From Spirochaetota bacterium (GTDB lineage Bacteria > Spirochaetota > Spirochaetia > DTKZ01), in contig JAKQWJ010000174.1 of the NCBI GenBank assembly GCA_029562045.1, forward strand, positions 1-30,496: a stretch of DNA of 30,496 nucleotides. Reading direction: 5' to 3'. Positions 1 through 6,036 of this stretch are shown in pieces. Made by a program: the position numbers and the translations under genes. The notes under the pieces are model-generated. The model worked only from the letters and a program-made list of their open reading frames with translations. It ran no database searches and was not told the DNA's origin. Positions within the stretch are counted from its first letter, which is position 1. Every line of letters begins with the position of its first letter.

Positions 1-59
1 TTCACCTCCCCCTTGAGTTCATGGACGGGCTCCTTTTGCTGATTTCCGACAACCAACAT
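1..59 (-). CDS. possible 5' end of an unidentified gene running off the window
   Basis: Reading the minus strand from an ATG at 59-57, the frame stays open to the window edge for 19 codons (M-L-V-V-G-N-Q-Q-K-E-P-V-H-E-L-K-G-E-V). A weak purine-rich stretch lies upstream. The composition looks protein-like, with a short hydrophobic start then charged residues. It is too short to assign to any family and could be chance. It would be divergent from the acetyltransferase gene. Confidence 0.25.
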   Translation of the reverse strand, partial: MLVVGNQQKEPVHELKGEV

Positions 60-233
60 TAGGATGTCCCGTCCTTTTTGTCACCCAGAAAGCGGAAACA
101 CCCGACCGATGTTTTTAGGAAGGATATCACCGATGATTACATGTCGGTGAGCGAAAAAAAACGGTAGACCGATGTTGACAACAATTGACTGTATCGGAAA
201 AGTTGGTATCCGAAATTGGGAGTATTTAGCAAA

Positions 234-749
234 ATGCCAGTAATAATCCGCCCGGAGCGCCCGGAGGACATCGCCGCGATCCGCCTGGTCAATGACAGTG
301 CCTTCGGCCGGCCTCAGGAGGGGGATATCGTCGAAGCCCTGCGGGAGAAGGGTGGCGTAATCCTGTCTCTTGTTGCGGCCCTCCATGGCCGGGTGGTGGG
401 CCATATCCTCTACAGCCCGGTTTCGATCCAGTCGGGGGGCAGAGATATCTCTGGCGCCGGCCTGGGACCCATGGCGGTTCTACCGGAGTTCCAAGGGCAG
501 GGAATCGGTTCCAGGCTGGTAGAAGAGGGGAACAATCGTCTGAGGGAGGCGGGCACGCCCTTTATCGTGGTTCTGGGGCATCCCAAATATTACCCCCGCT
601 TCGGCTTTGTGTCAGCGGGCCGATACGGAATCCGCTCTGAATGGGATGTGCCGGAGGGCGTGTTCATGGTTCTGATCTGCCAACCCCAAAAAATGCGTGG
701 TGTGTCGGGGGTGGCGCGGTATCGAGAGGAGTTTTCCGGTGCTGTGTAA
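234..749 (+). CDS. GNAT-family N-acetyltransferase (YhbS-like)
   Basis: This is a cytoplasmic 171-residue protein with the Gcn5-related acetyltransferase fold. It probably transfers an acetyl group from acetyl-CoA to a small molecule or protein amine. The family signature is visible: a beta-strand reading LGPMAVLPEFQGQGIG near residues 77-92, with Q-G-Q-G-I-G as the acetyl-CoA pyrophosphate loop, then the helix SRLVEEG. The C-terminal part with LGHPKYYPRFGF (about residues 114-125) is typical of the YhbS/COG3153 subgroup. The ATG at 234 is chosen over an in-frame TTG at 216 because GGGAG at 218-222 makes a well-spaced ribosome binding site. The gene stands alone, so the substrate cannot be inferred from its neighbours. 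Confidence 0.85.
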   Translation: MPVIIRPERPEDIAAIRLVNDSAFGRPQEGDIVEALREKGGVILSLVAALHGRVVGHILYSPVSIQSGGRDISGAGLGPMAVLPEFQGQGIGSRLVEEGNNRLREAGTPFIVVLGHPKYYPRFGFVSAGRYGIRSEWDVPEGVFMVLICQPQKMRGVSGVARYREEFSGAV

Positions 750-778
750 CGTGAAAGAGAATGCGCTCCAAGGTTGTA

Positions 779-827
779 CTCGAAATTCAACATCGACTCT
801 GCGTAATTTCGAGCAAATTACGTAGAG
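779..827. repeat. short element with two mutually exclusive hairpins
   Basis: A 13-bp stem pairs 797-809 (CTCTGCGTAATTT) with 815-827 (AAATTACGTAGAG), with one G-U pair and a 5-nt loop. A competing 9-bp stem pairs CTCGAAATT at 779-787 with AATTTCGAG at 805-813. Both cannot form at once. A T5 run follows about 12 nt after the first stem, too far for a classic terminator. The element lies between the acetyltransferase and methyltransferase genes. It could be a dispersed palindromic repeat, an mRNA 3' end, or a small regulatory switch. Confidence 0.5.
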
Positions 828-872
828 CCGCTGCGAATTTTTGAGAAGGCCCTGTCTTCCTGAGGGAAAGAT

Positions 873-1649
873 ATGACCCACGAATTTGACGGAAAGAAGT
901 ACGGGAAGGCCGCCGGTCACCAGAGAGAATGGGGCGCCAGACTCATTTCCGAACTCGGATTGAAAGGAGACGAGCATGTTCTCGATCTCGGATGCGGTGA
1001 CGGCTTCCTGACTGCCCTGCTTGCGGAATTGCTGCCAGACGGTGAGGTAATGGGGATTGATGCAGCCCGGGGCATGATCGATGTGGCCGTTTTAAAGGAG
1101 AAGCCCAACCTTCGTTTCCGCAGGCTGGATATAGACAATCTGGATTACGAAAACCAGTTTGACCTGGTGTTTTCCAGTGCAACGCTTCACTGGATCAAAG
1201 ATCACCGGCGCCTGCTGCGGAATGTTCACAGGGCGCTTCGTGCGGACGGGCGTATTCGCTTCAACTTCGCCGGTGACGGTAACTGTTCGCACTTCATCTC
1301 GGTAGTTCGGGAAGCAATGAAGCTTGGAGAGTTCCGTTCATTTTTCGCGGAATTCGAGTGGCCCTGGTACATGCCGTCAGTTCGAGAGTACGAGGTCCTG
1401 GCTGGTTCCAGTGGGTTGCGTGATTTTCACGTGTGGGGAGAGAACGCGGACCGGTTTTTCCCTGATGCGGAGACAATGGTCAGATGGATCGATCAGCCAA
1501 GCCTCGTGCCATTCATTGCCGCCGTTCCTGATCCGGCAAAGGCCTCGTTTCGGGATTTTGTCGTGAGGAGAATGCGTGAGGAGACGAAACAGGAAGATGG
1601 AAGGTTCTTCGAAACTTTCCGGCGCATCAATGTATCAGGGACTAAATGA
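873..1649 (+). CDS. class I SAM-dependent methyltransferase
   Basis: This 258-residue cytoplasmic enzyme resembles trans-aconitate 2-methyltransferase and ubiE-like small-molecule methyltransferases. Motif I (VLDLGCGDG) is at residues 36-44 and binds S-adenosylmethionine. The acidic residue after strand 2 is in GIDAA (about residue 63). The post-II region reads LDIDNLDY, and FDLVFSSATLHWI is the motif IV/V region that in trans-aconitate methyltransferases also carries LHW. The ATG at 873 follows a GGGAAAG purine stretch. It is not obviously co-transcribed with the acetyltransferase, because 123 bp and a hairpin element separate them. The substrate is unknown. Confidence 0.85.
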   Translation: MTHEFDGKKYGKAAGHQREWGARLISELGLKGDEHVLDLGCGDGFLTALLAELLPDGEVMGIDAARGMIDVAVLKEKPNLRFRRLDIDNLDYENQFDLVFSSATLHWIKDHRRLLRNVHRALRADGRIRFNFAGDGNCSHFISVVREAMKLGEFRSFFAEFEWPWYMPSVREYEVLAGSSGLRDFHVWGENADRFFPDAETMVRWIDQPSLVPFIAAVPDPAKASFRDFVVRRMREETKQEDGRFFETFRRINVSGTK

Positions 1650-1727
1650 CCTTTCTGTGACTGACATGGGAGACTTTCTTCATGAAAAAGTGAGCCTGTC
1701 CCATATTCTCACTGACACATAAAAATT

Positions 1728-1766
1728 TGTGAATAATTATGCAAACATATTGACCATTTATGCATA
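1728..1766 (+). promoter_or_regulatory. putative ArgR operator: two tandem ARG boxes overlapping a -35
   Basis: Box 1 (1728-1745, TGTGAATAATTATGCAAA) matches the E. coli ARG-box consensus WNTGAATWWWWATTCANW at all but one defined position. Box 2 (1749-1766, ATTGACCATTTATGCATA) has three mismatches. The boxes are separated by exactly 3 bp, the usual spacing for an ArgR hexamer. A -35-like TTGACC (1750-1755) lies inside box 2, so bound repressor would block RNA polymerase; the -10 is weak (TAAGCT at 1773-1778). The consensus and spacing are established knowledge for E. coli; ArgR control in this organism is inferred. Confidence 0.65.
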
Positions 1767-1809
1767 AAAATGTAAGCTCTCCATCAGTCGAATCTACAGG
1801 AGAGACAGA

Positions 1810-2553
1810 ATGAAAAAGATCACTGCCCTTGTGCTGACTGTGGTCCTGCTTCCGCTGGCGCTGACCGCCGGCGGTTCCAAAGAGAAAACCACCCTGGTAA
1901 TGGGGACCAACGCGGCCTTCCCTCCCTTTGAGTATATCGGGGGGGCCACAGGCAATGAGGTCGTGGGTTTCGATGTGGAGATAGCCAAGGCCATTGCGGC
2001 CAAGGCGGGCAAGACCTTGAAGATCGAGGATATGGAGTTCGATTCCCTCCTCACCGCTTTGCAGGCTTCCAAGATCGATATGGCCATCGCGGGCATGACC
2101 ATCACGGCAAAGCGGAAGGAGAGTGTGGATTTCTCCGATCCCTACTATGAGGCCACCCAGGCGGTTATTCTCAAGGCGGAAAATACCGCCATCAGGAACC
2201 TCGATGACCTGAAGGGGAAAAAGATTTCAGTTCAGCTCGGAACGACGGGGAACGAGATTTCAAAAAAGTACACCAAAGACGAGGCCATCGTCGCTTTCAA
2301 CACCGGTTTCGAGGCGGTGATGGAACTGAAAAAAAACCGGGTGGATTGCGTGATCATCGACGAGCAGCCGGCGCAGAATTTCGTCAAGAAGAATCCGGAC
2401 CTTAAGGTGGTGAAAATGAATTTCGACCCGGAGTTTTACGGGATCGCGGTCAAAAAGGGGAACCCCGCCCTTCTTTCAATAATCAACGCCACCCTGGCGG
2501 AACTGAAATCTTCCGGCAGGTACGACGCCCTGGTCACCGAGTATATAAAATGA
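1810..2553 (+). CDS. amino-acid ABC transporter substrate-binding protein, probably arginine
   Basis: This 247-residue periplasmic binding protein belongs to family 3 (ArtJ/GlnH/HisJ type). Residues 1-20 form a signal peptide ending LALTA, followed by G-G-S-K-E-K; there is no lipobox cysteine, so whether it is soluble or anchored is open. Ligand-site segments typical of the family are seen: AAFPPFEY, AIAGMTITAKRKESVDFSDPYY (shown here as two adjoining pieces, AIAGMTIT and AKRKESVDFSDPYY) and QLGTTGNE. It captures a polar amino acid for the permease and ATPase downstream. Arginine is inferred from the ARG boxes just upstream, not from the protein alone. The ATG follows AGGAGAGACAGA. A terminator-like hairpin after the gene probably makes it more abundant than its membrane partners. 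Confidence 0.88.
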   Translation: MKKITALVLTVVLLPLALTAGGSKEKTTLVMGTNAAFPPFEYIGGATGNEVVGFDVEIAKAIAAKAGKTLKIEDMEFDSLLTALQASKIDMAIAGMTITAKRKESVDFSDPYYEATQAVILKAENTAIRNLDDLKGKKISVQLGTTGNEISKKYTKDEAIVAFNTGFEAVMELKKNRVDCVIIDEQPAQNFVKKNPDLKVVKMNFDPEFYGIAVKKGNPALLSIINATLAELKSSGRYDALVTEYIK

Positions 2554-2593
2554 CGCTGTGACTGTACTATAATTAACGAATCAGCGGCTGACT

Positions 2594-2622
2594 GCCCTTC
2601 ACGCGATGAAGGGCGGTTTTTT
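2594..2622 (+). terminator. leaky rho-independent terminator between binding protein and permease
   Basis: A 7-bp stem GCCCTTC (2594-2600) / GAAGGGC (2608-2614) with a 7-nt loop is followed by GG and six Ts (2617-2622). It sits between two genes of one transporter operon, so it probably attenuates transcription and lets only part of it read into the permease gene. Confidence 0.7.
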
Positions 2623-2635
2623 ATGCGGAGGGGCG

Positions 2636-3319
2636 ATGATTTTCGACAATATCCGGAGAACTCTTCTGGAACCTCTATGGGATGAAGGGCCCAACGGCAT
2701 TTTTCTGCTTTTCAACGGGCTCAGGGAAACCGTGGTCATTACGGCGGTGGCGATCGCCTTCGGCATAGCGCTGGGCATTGTCATTTCACTTCTGCGGATG
2801 TCCCGAAACAGGCTCGTTTCCGGTCTGGCGCGGGCCTACACGGAAATCATCCGGGGAACGCCTCTTCTGGTGCAGCTCCTGATAATATATTTCGTCGTTT
2901 TCCAGGCCGTTGATCTGAACAAAACCATGGCGGCGGTCATCGCTTTCGGGCTGAACTCCGGGGCCTATATTTCGGAGATCATCAGGGCCGGCATCCAGGC
3001 CGTGAGCCCGGGTCAGATGGAGGCCGCCCGCTCTCTGGGTATGCCCTTCGGGATGGCCATGAAAGAGATCATTCTTCCCCAGGCGGTGAAAAACATCCTG
3101 CCGGCCCTGGGAAATGAGTTCGTGGTTCTTCTGAAAGAGACCTCCATCGTGGGCTTCATCGGGGGGAACGACCTGATGCGGGCGGGGAACAAGATCAGGA
3201 GCATCACCTACGAGGCCACCATCCCCCTGTTTTCAACGGCCATTGTGTACCTGGTCATCACATTCACCCTTTCACAGCTTCTGATAAAGTTCGAGAGGAG
3301 GCTCCATACCAGTGATTAA
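2636..3319 (+). CDS. amino-acid ABC transporter permease (HisM/GlnP/ArtQ type)
   Basis: This 227-residue inner-membrane permease has about five hydrophobic helices, the first near residues 32-53 (VVITAVAIAFGIALGIVISL). The polar amino-acid family motif RGTPLLVQL is present. The EAA loop that docks on the ATPase reads EAARSLGMPFGMAMKEI followed by ILPQA. An in-frame ATG at 2606 lies inside the upstream terminator hairpin, so the ATG at 2636 with GGAGGGG at 2627-2633 is preferred. Its 3' end overlaps the ATPase start by 8 bp, implying translational coupling. It forms the channel for the binding protein encoded at 1810. Confidence 0.9.
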   Translation: MIFDNIRRTLLEPLWDEGPNGIFLLFNGLRETVVITAVAIAFGIALGIVISLLRMSRNRLVSGLARAYTEIIRGTPLLVQLLIIYFVVFQAVDLNKTMAAVIAFGLNSGAYISEIIRAGIQAVSPGQMEAARSLGMPFGMAMKEIILPQAVKNILPALGNEFVVLLKETSIVGFIGGNDLMRAGNKIRSITYEATIPLFSTAIVYLVITFTLSQLLIKFERRLHTSD

Positions 3320-4034
3320 GATAGAGAATCTGCGGAAAAGTTTCGGCAGACTCGATGTTCTCAAAGGCATCACGGAGCACATCGCCCCCGGAGAAGTGGT
3401 GAGCGTGATAGGCCCGTCCGGTTCGGGGAAGAGCACCTTTCTCCGGTGCATCAATCTTCTGGAAGAGCCCAGCGGCGGTGCGATCTACTTCCAGGGGATC
3501 AGGATCAACGATCCCGCCGTCGACATCAACGAACTCAGGCGGAAGGTGGGGATGGTGTTCCAGCTTTTCAACCTCTTCCCCCATAAATCGGTTCTGGAAA
3601 ACATCACCGTCGCTCCTCTGAGGCTGAAGATCATGGGGCCGAAGGAGGCACGGGACAAGGCCGAGTCCCTTCTCGAATCCGTTGGTTTGCGGGACAAAAT
3701 CGATGCCTACCCCGCCCAGCTGTCCGGCGGGCAGAAGCAGAGAGTGGCCATCGCCCGAGCTCTGGCGATGGACCCGGTGGTCATGCTTTTCGACGAACCC
3801 ACATCGTCCCTGGACCCCGAGATGGTGAAGGAAGTCCTGGATGTGATGAAATCCCTTGCCACCCGGGGCATGACGATGATTGTGGTGACCCACGAAATGG
3901 GCTTCGCCCGGGAAGTGTCGGACAGGGTTTTCTTCATGGACGACGGGGTGATCCTGGAAAACCGGCCACCCGGGGAACTCTTCGGACATCCCGGGCATCC
4001 GCGAACGAAGGAATTCCTGAGCAAGGTGCTGTAA
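3312..4034 (+). CDS. amino-acid ABC transporter ATP-binding protein (GlnQ/ArtP type)
   Basis: This 240-residue cytoplasmic ATPase powers the importer. All motifs are intact: Walker A GPSGSGKS (residues 34-41), Q-loop glutamine in MVFQLFNLFPH (about 84), signature LSGGQKQR (137-144), Walker B VVMLFDEP (156-163), D-loop SSLD, and the switch histidine in VVTHEM (about 194). The QLFNLFPH segment is typical of the polar amino-acid subgroup. The start is GTG at 3312, with GAGGAGG upstream inside the permease gene. Full family length; last gene of the operon. Confidence 0.92.
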   Translation: MIKIENLRKSFGRLDVLKGITEHIAPGEVVSVIGPSGSGKSTFLRCINLLEEPSGGAIYFQGIRINDPAVDINELRRKVGMVFQLFNLFPHKSVLENITVAPLRLKIMGPKEARDKAESLLESVGLRDKIDAYPAQLSGGQKQRVAIARALAMDPVVMLFDEPTSSLDPEMVKEVLDVMKSLATRGMTMIVVTHEMGFAREVSDRVFFMDDGVILENRPPGELFGHPGHPRTKEFLSKVL

Positions 4035-4062
4035 GGGGGGACCGAAGCCCAAGGAAACAATC

Positions 4063-4117
4063 GCCCCCGGTTCTGTCGGCGATGAAGTCTCCGTCGCGCC
4101 AAGACGAAACCGGGGGC
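4063..4117. terminator. GC-rich stem-loop between convergent genes
   Basis: GCCCCCGGTT (4063-4072) pairs perfectly with AACCGGGGGC (4108-4117) around a 35-nt loop that can fold further. It lies between the convergent ATPase and PTS IIC-like genes and could end transcription from both sides. No T-run follows on either strand, so factor-independent termination is uncertain. Confidence 0.45.
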
Positions 4118-4135
4118 TCCCCGTTTCCGGCGGTC

Positions 4136-5152
4136 CTAGTCAAACACCAGCCGCATGTCTCCCGGGCGGATCCAGCCTTTTTTCCGCATGTAGGCGGCGG
4201 TGAGGAGGCTGACCGCCGCGGGCAGGGCGATGTGAAAGACCAGGACCAGGGTCAGGGTCCGGGGGGAGAAGCCCATGGACTCGAAGGCCATGAACTGGCC
4301 CACCAGGCCGCTGGTGCCCATTCCCGCGCCGGCGGGGTTGTTGGTCATTCTGAAAAGGGCGACCCCCGGAGGGGCGGCGATGATTCCCGCCAGGGTGGGG
4401 GGGATCAGGATCCGGGGGTTCTTGATGATGTTTCCGATCTGCAGCATGGAGGTGCCGATCCCCTGGGAGAGGAGGCCCCCCATGCCGTTCTCCCTGAAGC
4501 TGGCGGCGGCGAAGCCCACCATCTGGGCGGAGCAGCCGATGACGGCGGCCCCGGCGGCGAGGCCCTTCAAGCCCAGCATGAAGGAGATGGCGGCGCTGGA
4601 GATGGGGGCCGTCAGGGCCAGGCCCATGATCGTCGCCACCAGGACGGACATGACCAGGGGGCGCTGTTCGGTGGACCAGTTGATGATCCCGCCCAGGCTC
4701 ATCATCAGCCTGTTGATGGGAACCCCCACCAGCCGGGCCACCAGAAAGCCCGCAACGAAGACCGTAACGGGAACGACGATGATATCCACCCGGGTGGACT
4801 TGAAGCTGATCTTCCCCAGTTCCACCGCCGCCAGTACGGCGATGTAGCTGGCCGCGGGCCCTCCGGCCTGGCCGGCGTAGGCTCCCACGAAGACGCTGGA
4901 AAAAAGGACCAGTGAGGGCGCCCCCAGTCCCGAGGCCACCGCCACGCCGATGGCTGATCCCACGATCTTTGGGTCCATGGCGAAGGACCCCATCTCCACG
5001 AAGGAGGGGATCCCCAGCTTTTCGCCCAGGGTCTTGATGATGAGACCCGTCAGCAGGGAGGAGAAGAGCCCCAGAGCTGTATACCGGAGGGCGGTGATGA
5101 AATACTGGTGGGGCGAAAGGGAAACCCCTTTTTTCTGTAAAAATGCTTTCAT
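4136..5152 (-). CDS. PTS system IIC-like membrane protein (PTS_EIIC_2 family)
   Basis: This 338-residue, very hydrophobic protein resembles the putative PTS EIIC family (PF13303), whose members are stand-alone integral membrane proteins of unproven substrate. Several Gly/Ala-rich transmembrane segments are visible, for example IVGSAIGVAVASGLGAPS, ISSAAISFMLGLKGLAAG and PTLAGIIAAPPGVALF, with conserved-looking loops such as NNPAGAGMGTSGLVGQ. No IIA, IIB, HPr or EI gene is nearby, so sugar phosphorylation cannot be claimed; a PTS-independent transport role is possible. The ATG at 5152 lacks a strong Shine-Dalgarno sequence, but the N-terminus MKAFLQKKG fits family starts. Confidence 0.75.
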   Translation of the reverse strand: MKAFLQKKGVSLSPHQYFITALRYTALGLFSSLLTGLIIKTLGEKLGIPSFVEMGSFAMDPKIVGSAIGVAVASGLGAPSLVLFSSVFVGAYAGQAGGPAASYIAVLAAVELGKISFKSTRVDIIVVPVTVFVAGFLVARLVGVPINRLMMSLGGIINWSTEQRPLVMSVLVATIMGLALTAPISSAAISFMLGLKGLAAGAAVIGCSAQMVGFAAASFRENGMGGLLSQGIGTSMLQIGNIIKNPRILIPPTLAGIIAAPPGVALFRMTNNPAGAGMGTSGLVGQFMAFESMGFSPRTLTLVLVFHIALPAAVSLLTAAYMRKKGWIRPGDMRLVFD

Positions 5153-5276
5153 TTGGATTGGTGTCTCATGTCCTTTGCGGAACGAGGATTGGCGGGCCTT
5201 TCCCGGCCCGTCGGGATCGATAATAGTCCATTGGTTTAACTTTGACTACGAGGAGAAATCTGCGGAGATTTTTAAG

Positions 5277-5305
5277 TTGAAACGCTATCAAAATATTGAT
5301 ATTAT
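5277..5305 (+). promoter_or_regulatory. promoter of the antitoxin gene with overlapping palindrome
   Basis: TTGAAA (5277-5282) and TATTAT (5300-5305) are 17 bp apart, a near-consensus sigma-70 promoter. A palindrome, TATCAA at 5286-5291 and TTGATA at 5296-5301, lies in the spacer and touches the -10; the motif TATTGATA is repeated again just downstream. Antitoxins of this family usually repress their own promoter, so this is a plausible autoregulatory operator. Confidence 0.6.
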
Positions 5306-5323
5306 ATTGATATGGAGGTGTTT

Positions 5324-5626
5324 ATGCCGAATATCAGACCCAGTTCAGATTTAAGAAATTCCTACAATGAAATATCCGAGTTCTGCCATACATATCAGGA
5401 GCCGGTGTTCATTACAAAAAATGGGGTGGGTGACCTGGCCGTAATGAGCATCCAAACCTACGAGCGCCTTACGGGAAGATTTGAACTTTTTTCCCTCATA
5501 GAGGAGGGACTTAAAGAAAAGAAAGAGGGCAAAGTAAAGGACGCCTCCCAGGTGCTGGAAAAAATAAGAAAAAATATAAGGTTTTGCGTTTGTTATATGC
5601 CAGAAGAAACTGGATTGAAATTCTGA
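5324..5626 (+). CDS. Phd/YefM-family antitoxin with an aberrant C-terminus
   Basis: The protein is a small antitoxin of the Phd/YefM fold. The DNA-binding N-terminal half is typical: PSSDLRNSYNEISEFCHTYQ, then EPVFITKNGVGDLAVMSIQT and YERLTGRFEL, followed by a charged helix (EEGLKEKKEGKVKDASQV). The ATG at 5324 is preferred over an in-frame ATG at 5312 because GGAGGTG at 5314-5320 is ideally placed. After about residue 82 the reading frame continues into sequence that in another frame encodes a toxin tail, so the last 15-20 residues (RFCVCYMPEETGLKF) are probably not native. The gene is AT-richer than its surroundings, which suggests acquisition by transfer. Confidence 0.8.
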   Translation: MPNIRPSSDLRNSYNEISEFCHTYQEPVFITKNGVGDLAVMSIQTYERLTGRFELFSLIEEGLKEKKEGKVKDASQVLEKIRKNIRFCVCYMPEETGLKF

Positions 5627-5634
5627 AAGAGTGA
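5566..5634 (+). pseudogene. C-terminal remnant of a RelE/ParE-type toxin
   Basis: In a different frame from the antitoxin, codons 5566-5634 read K-K-K-Y-K-V-L-R-L-L-Y-A-R-R-N-W-I-E-I-L-K-E-stop. This resembles the usual C-terminus of RelE/ParE toxins (a VLRVLHGxRD/NW-like strand and final helix). The rest of the toxin is missing, which fits an internal deletion that joined the antitoxin's end to the toxin's tail. Short, so the call rests on motif recognition only. Confidence 0.5.
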
Positions 5635-5659
5635 TTCAATTCCTGACCAGGCAGGCTCT

Positions 5660-5688
5660 TTGACTTTTTCGTCTGAAATGCTTATGTT
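5660..5688 (+). promoter_or_regulatory. promoter of the ric - metal ATPase operon
   Basis: TTGACT (5660-5665) and TATGTT (5683-5688) are separated by 17 bp, placing a start site about 20-25 nt before the ATG at 5716. No palindromic operator is obvious. Confidence 0.5.
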
Positions 5689-5715
5689 CACCAAAACAAA
5701 TCAGTGAGGAAAACC

Positions 5716-6015
5716 ATGTCAGCATTTGCCCGGATAGTGAAAGAACAGGCGAAAAATATGGAACTCTATGTGCCCGTGGTCGCCCGGGTGCACGGCGGCA
5801 GCCATCCGGAGTTTCACCAGGTGCGTGCCGTTTATGACGAGATCGTGGGGAAGATAAAAAAGGCCGCCGGCGGCCGCCCCGACCTGGCGGAGGACTTTGC
5901 CCGATTGCGGAAGATCACCACCGACTACACCGTCCCGGCGGACACCTGCGAGACCTACGAGGCGGTTTACCGGATGCTCTCCCAATGGGACAAGGCCTAC
6001 AGCGAAGACGAGTAA
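5716..6015 (+). CDS. Ric-like iron-sulfur cluster repair di-iron protein
   Basis: This 99-residue protein matches the short form I know from clostridia and spirochaetes annotated as the iron-sulfur cluster repair protein Ric. It carries YVPVVARVHGGSHPEFHQVR (about residues 18-37), with His26, His30 and His34 spaced like di-iron ligands, and the C-terminal signature YTVPADTCETYEAVYRMLS. Such proteins are proposed to release iron for repair of clusters damaged by nitric oxide or oxygen. The ATG at 5716 with GAGG upstream is preferred to GTG at 5704. It is the first gene of a probable operon with a metal P-type ATPase 21 bp downstream. The ligand assignment is inferred. Confidence 0.7.
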   Translation: MSAFARIVKEQAKNMELYVPVVARVHGGSHPEFHQVRAVYDEIVGKIKKAAGGRPDLAEDFARLRKITTDYTVPADTCETYEAVYRMLSQWDKAYSEDE

Positions 6016-6036
6016 GGCTTTAAGCTGTAGAGCACC

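Noticed and set aside
127..150. Hairpin TCACCGA/TCGGTGA and repeated GACCGATGTT (104-113, 167-176) before the acetyltransferase
   Set aside because: The stem is followed by As rather than Ts on the plus strand, and the repeats are short and irregularly spaced; too weak for a terminator or operator call.
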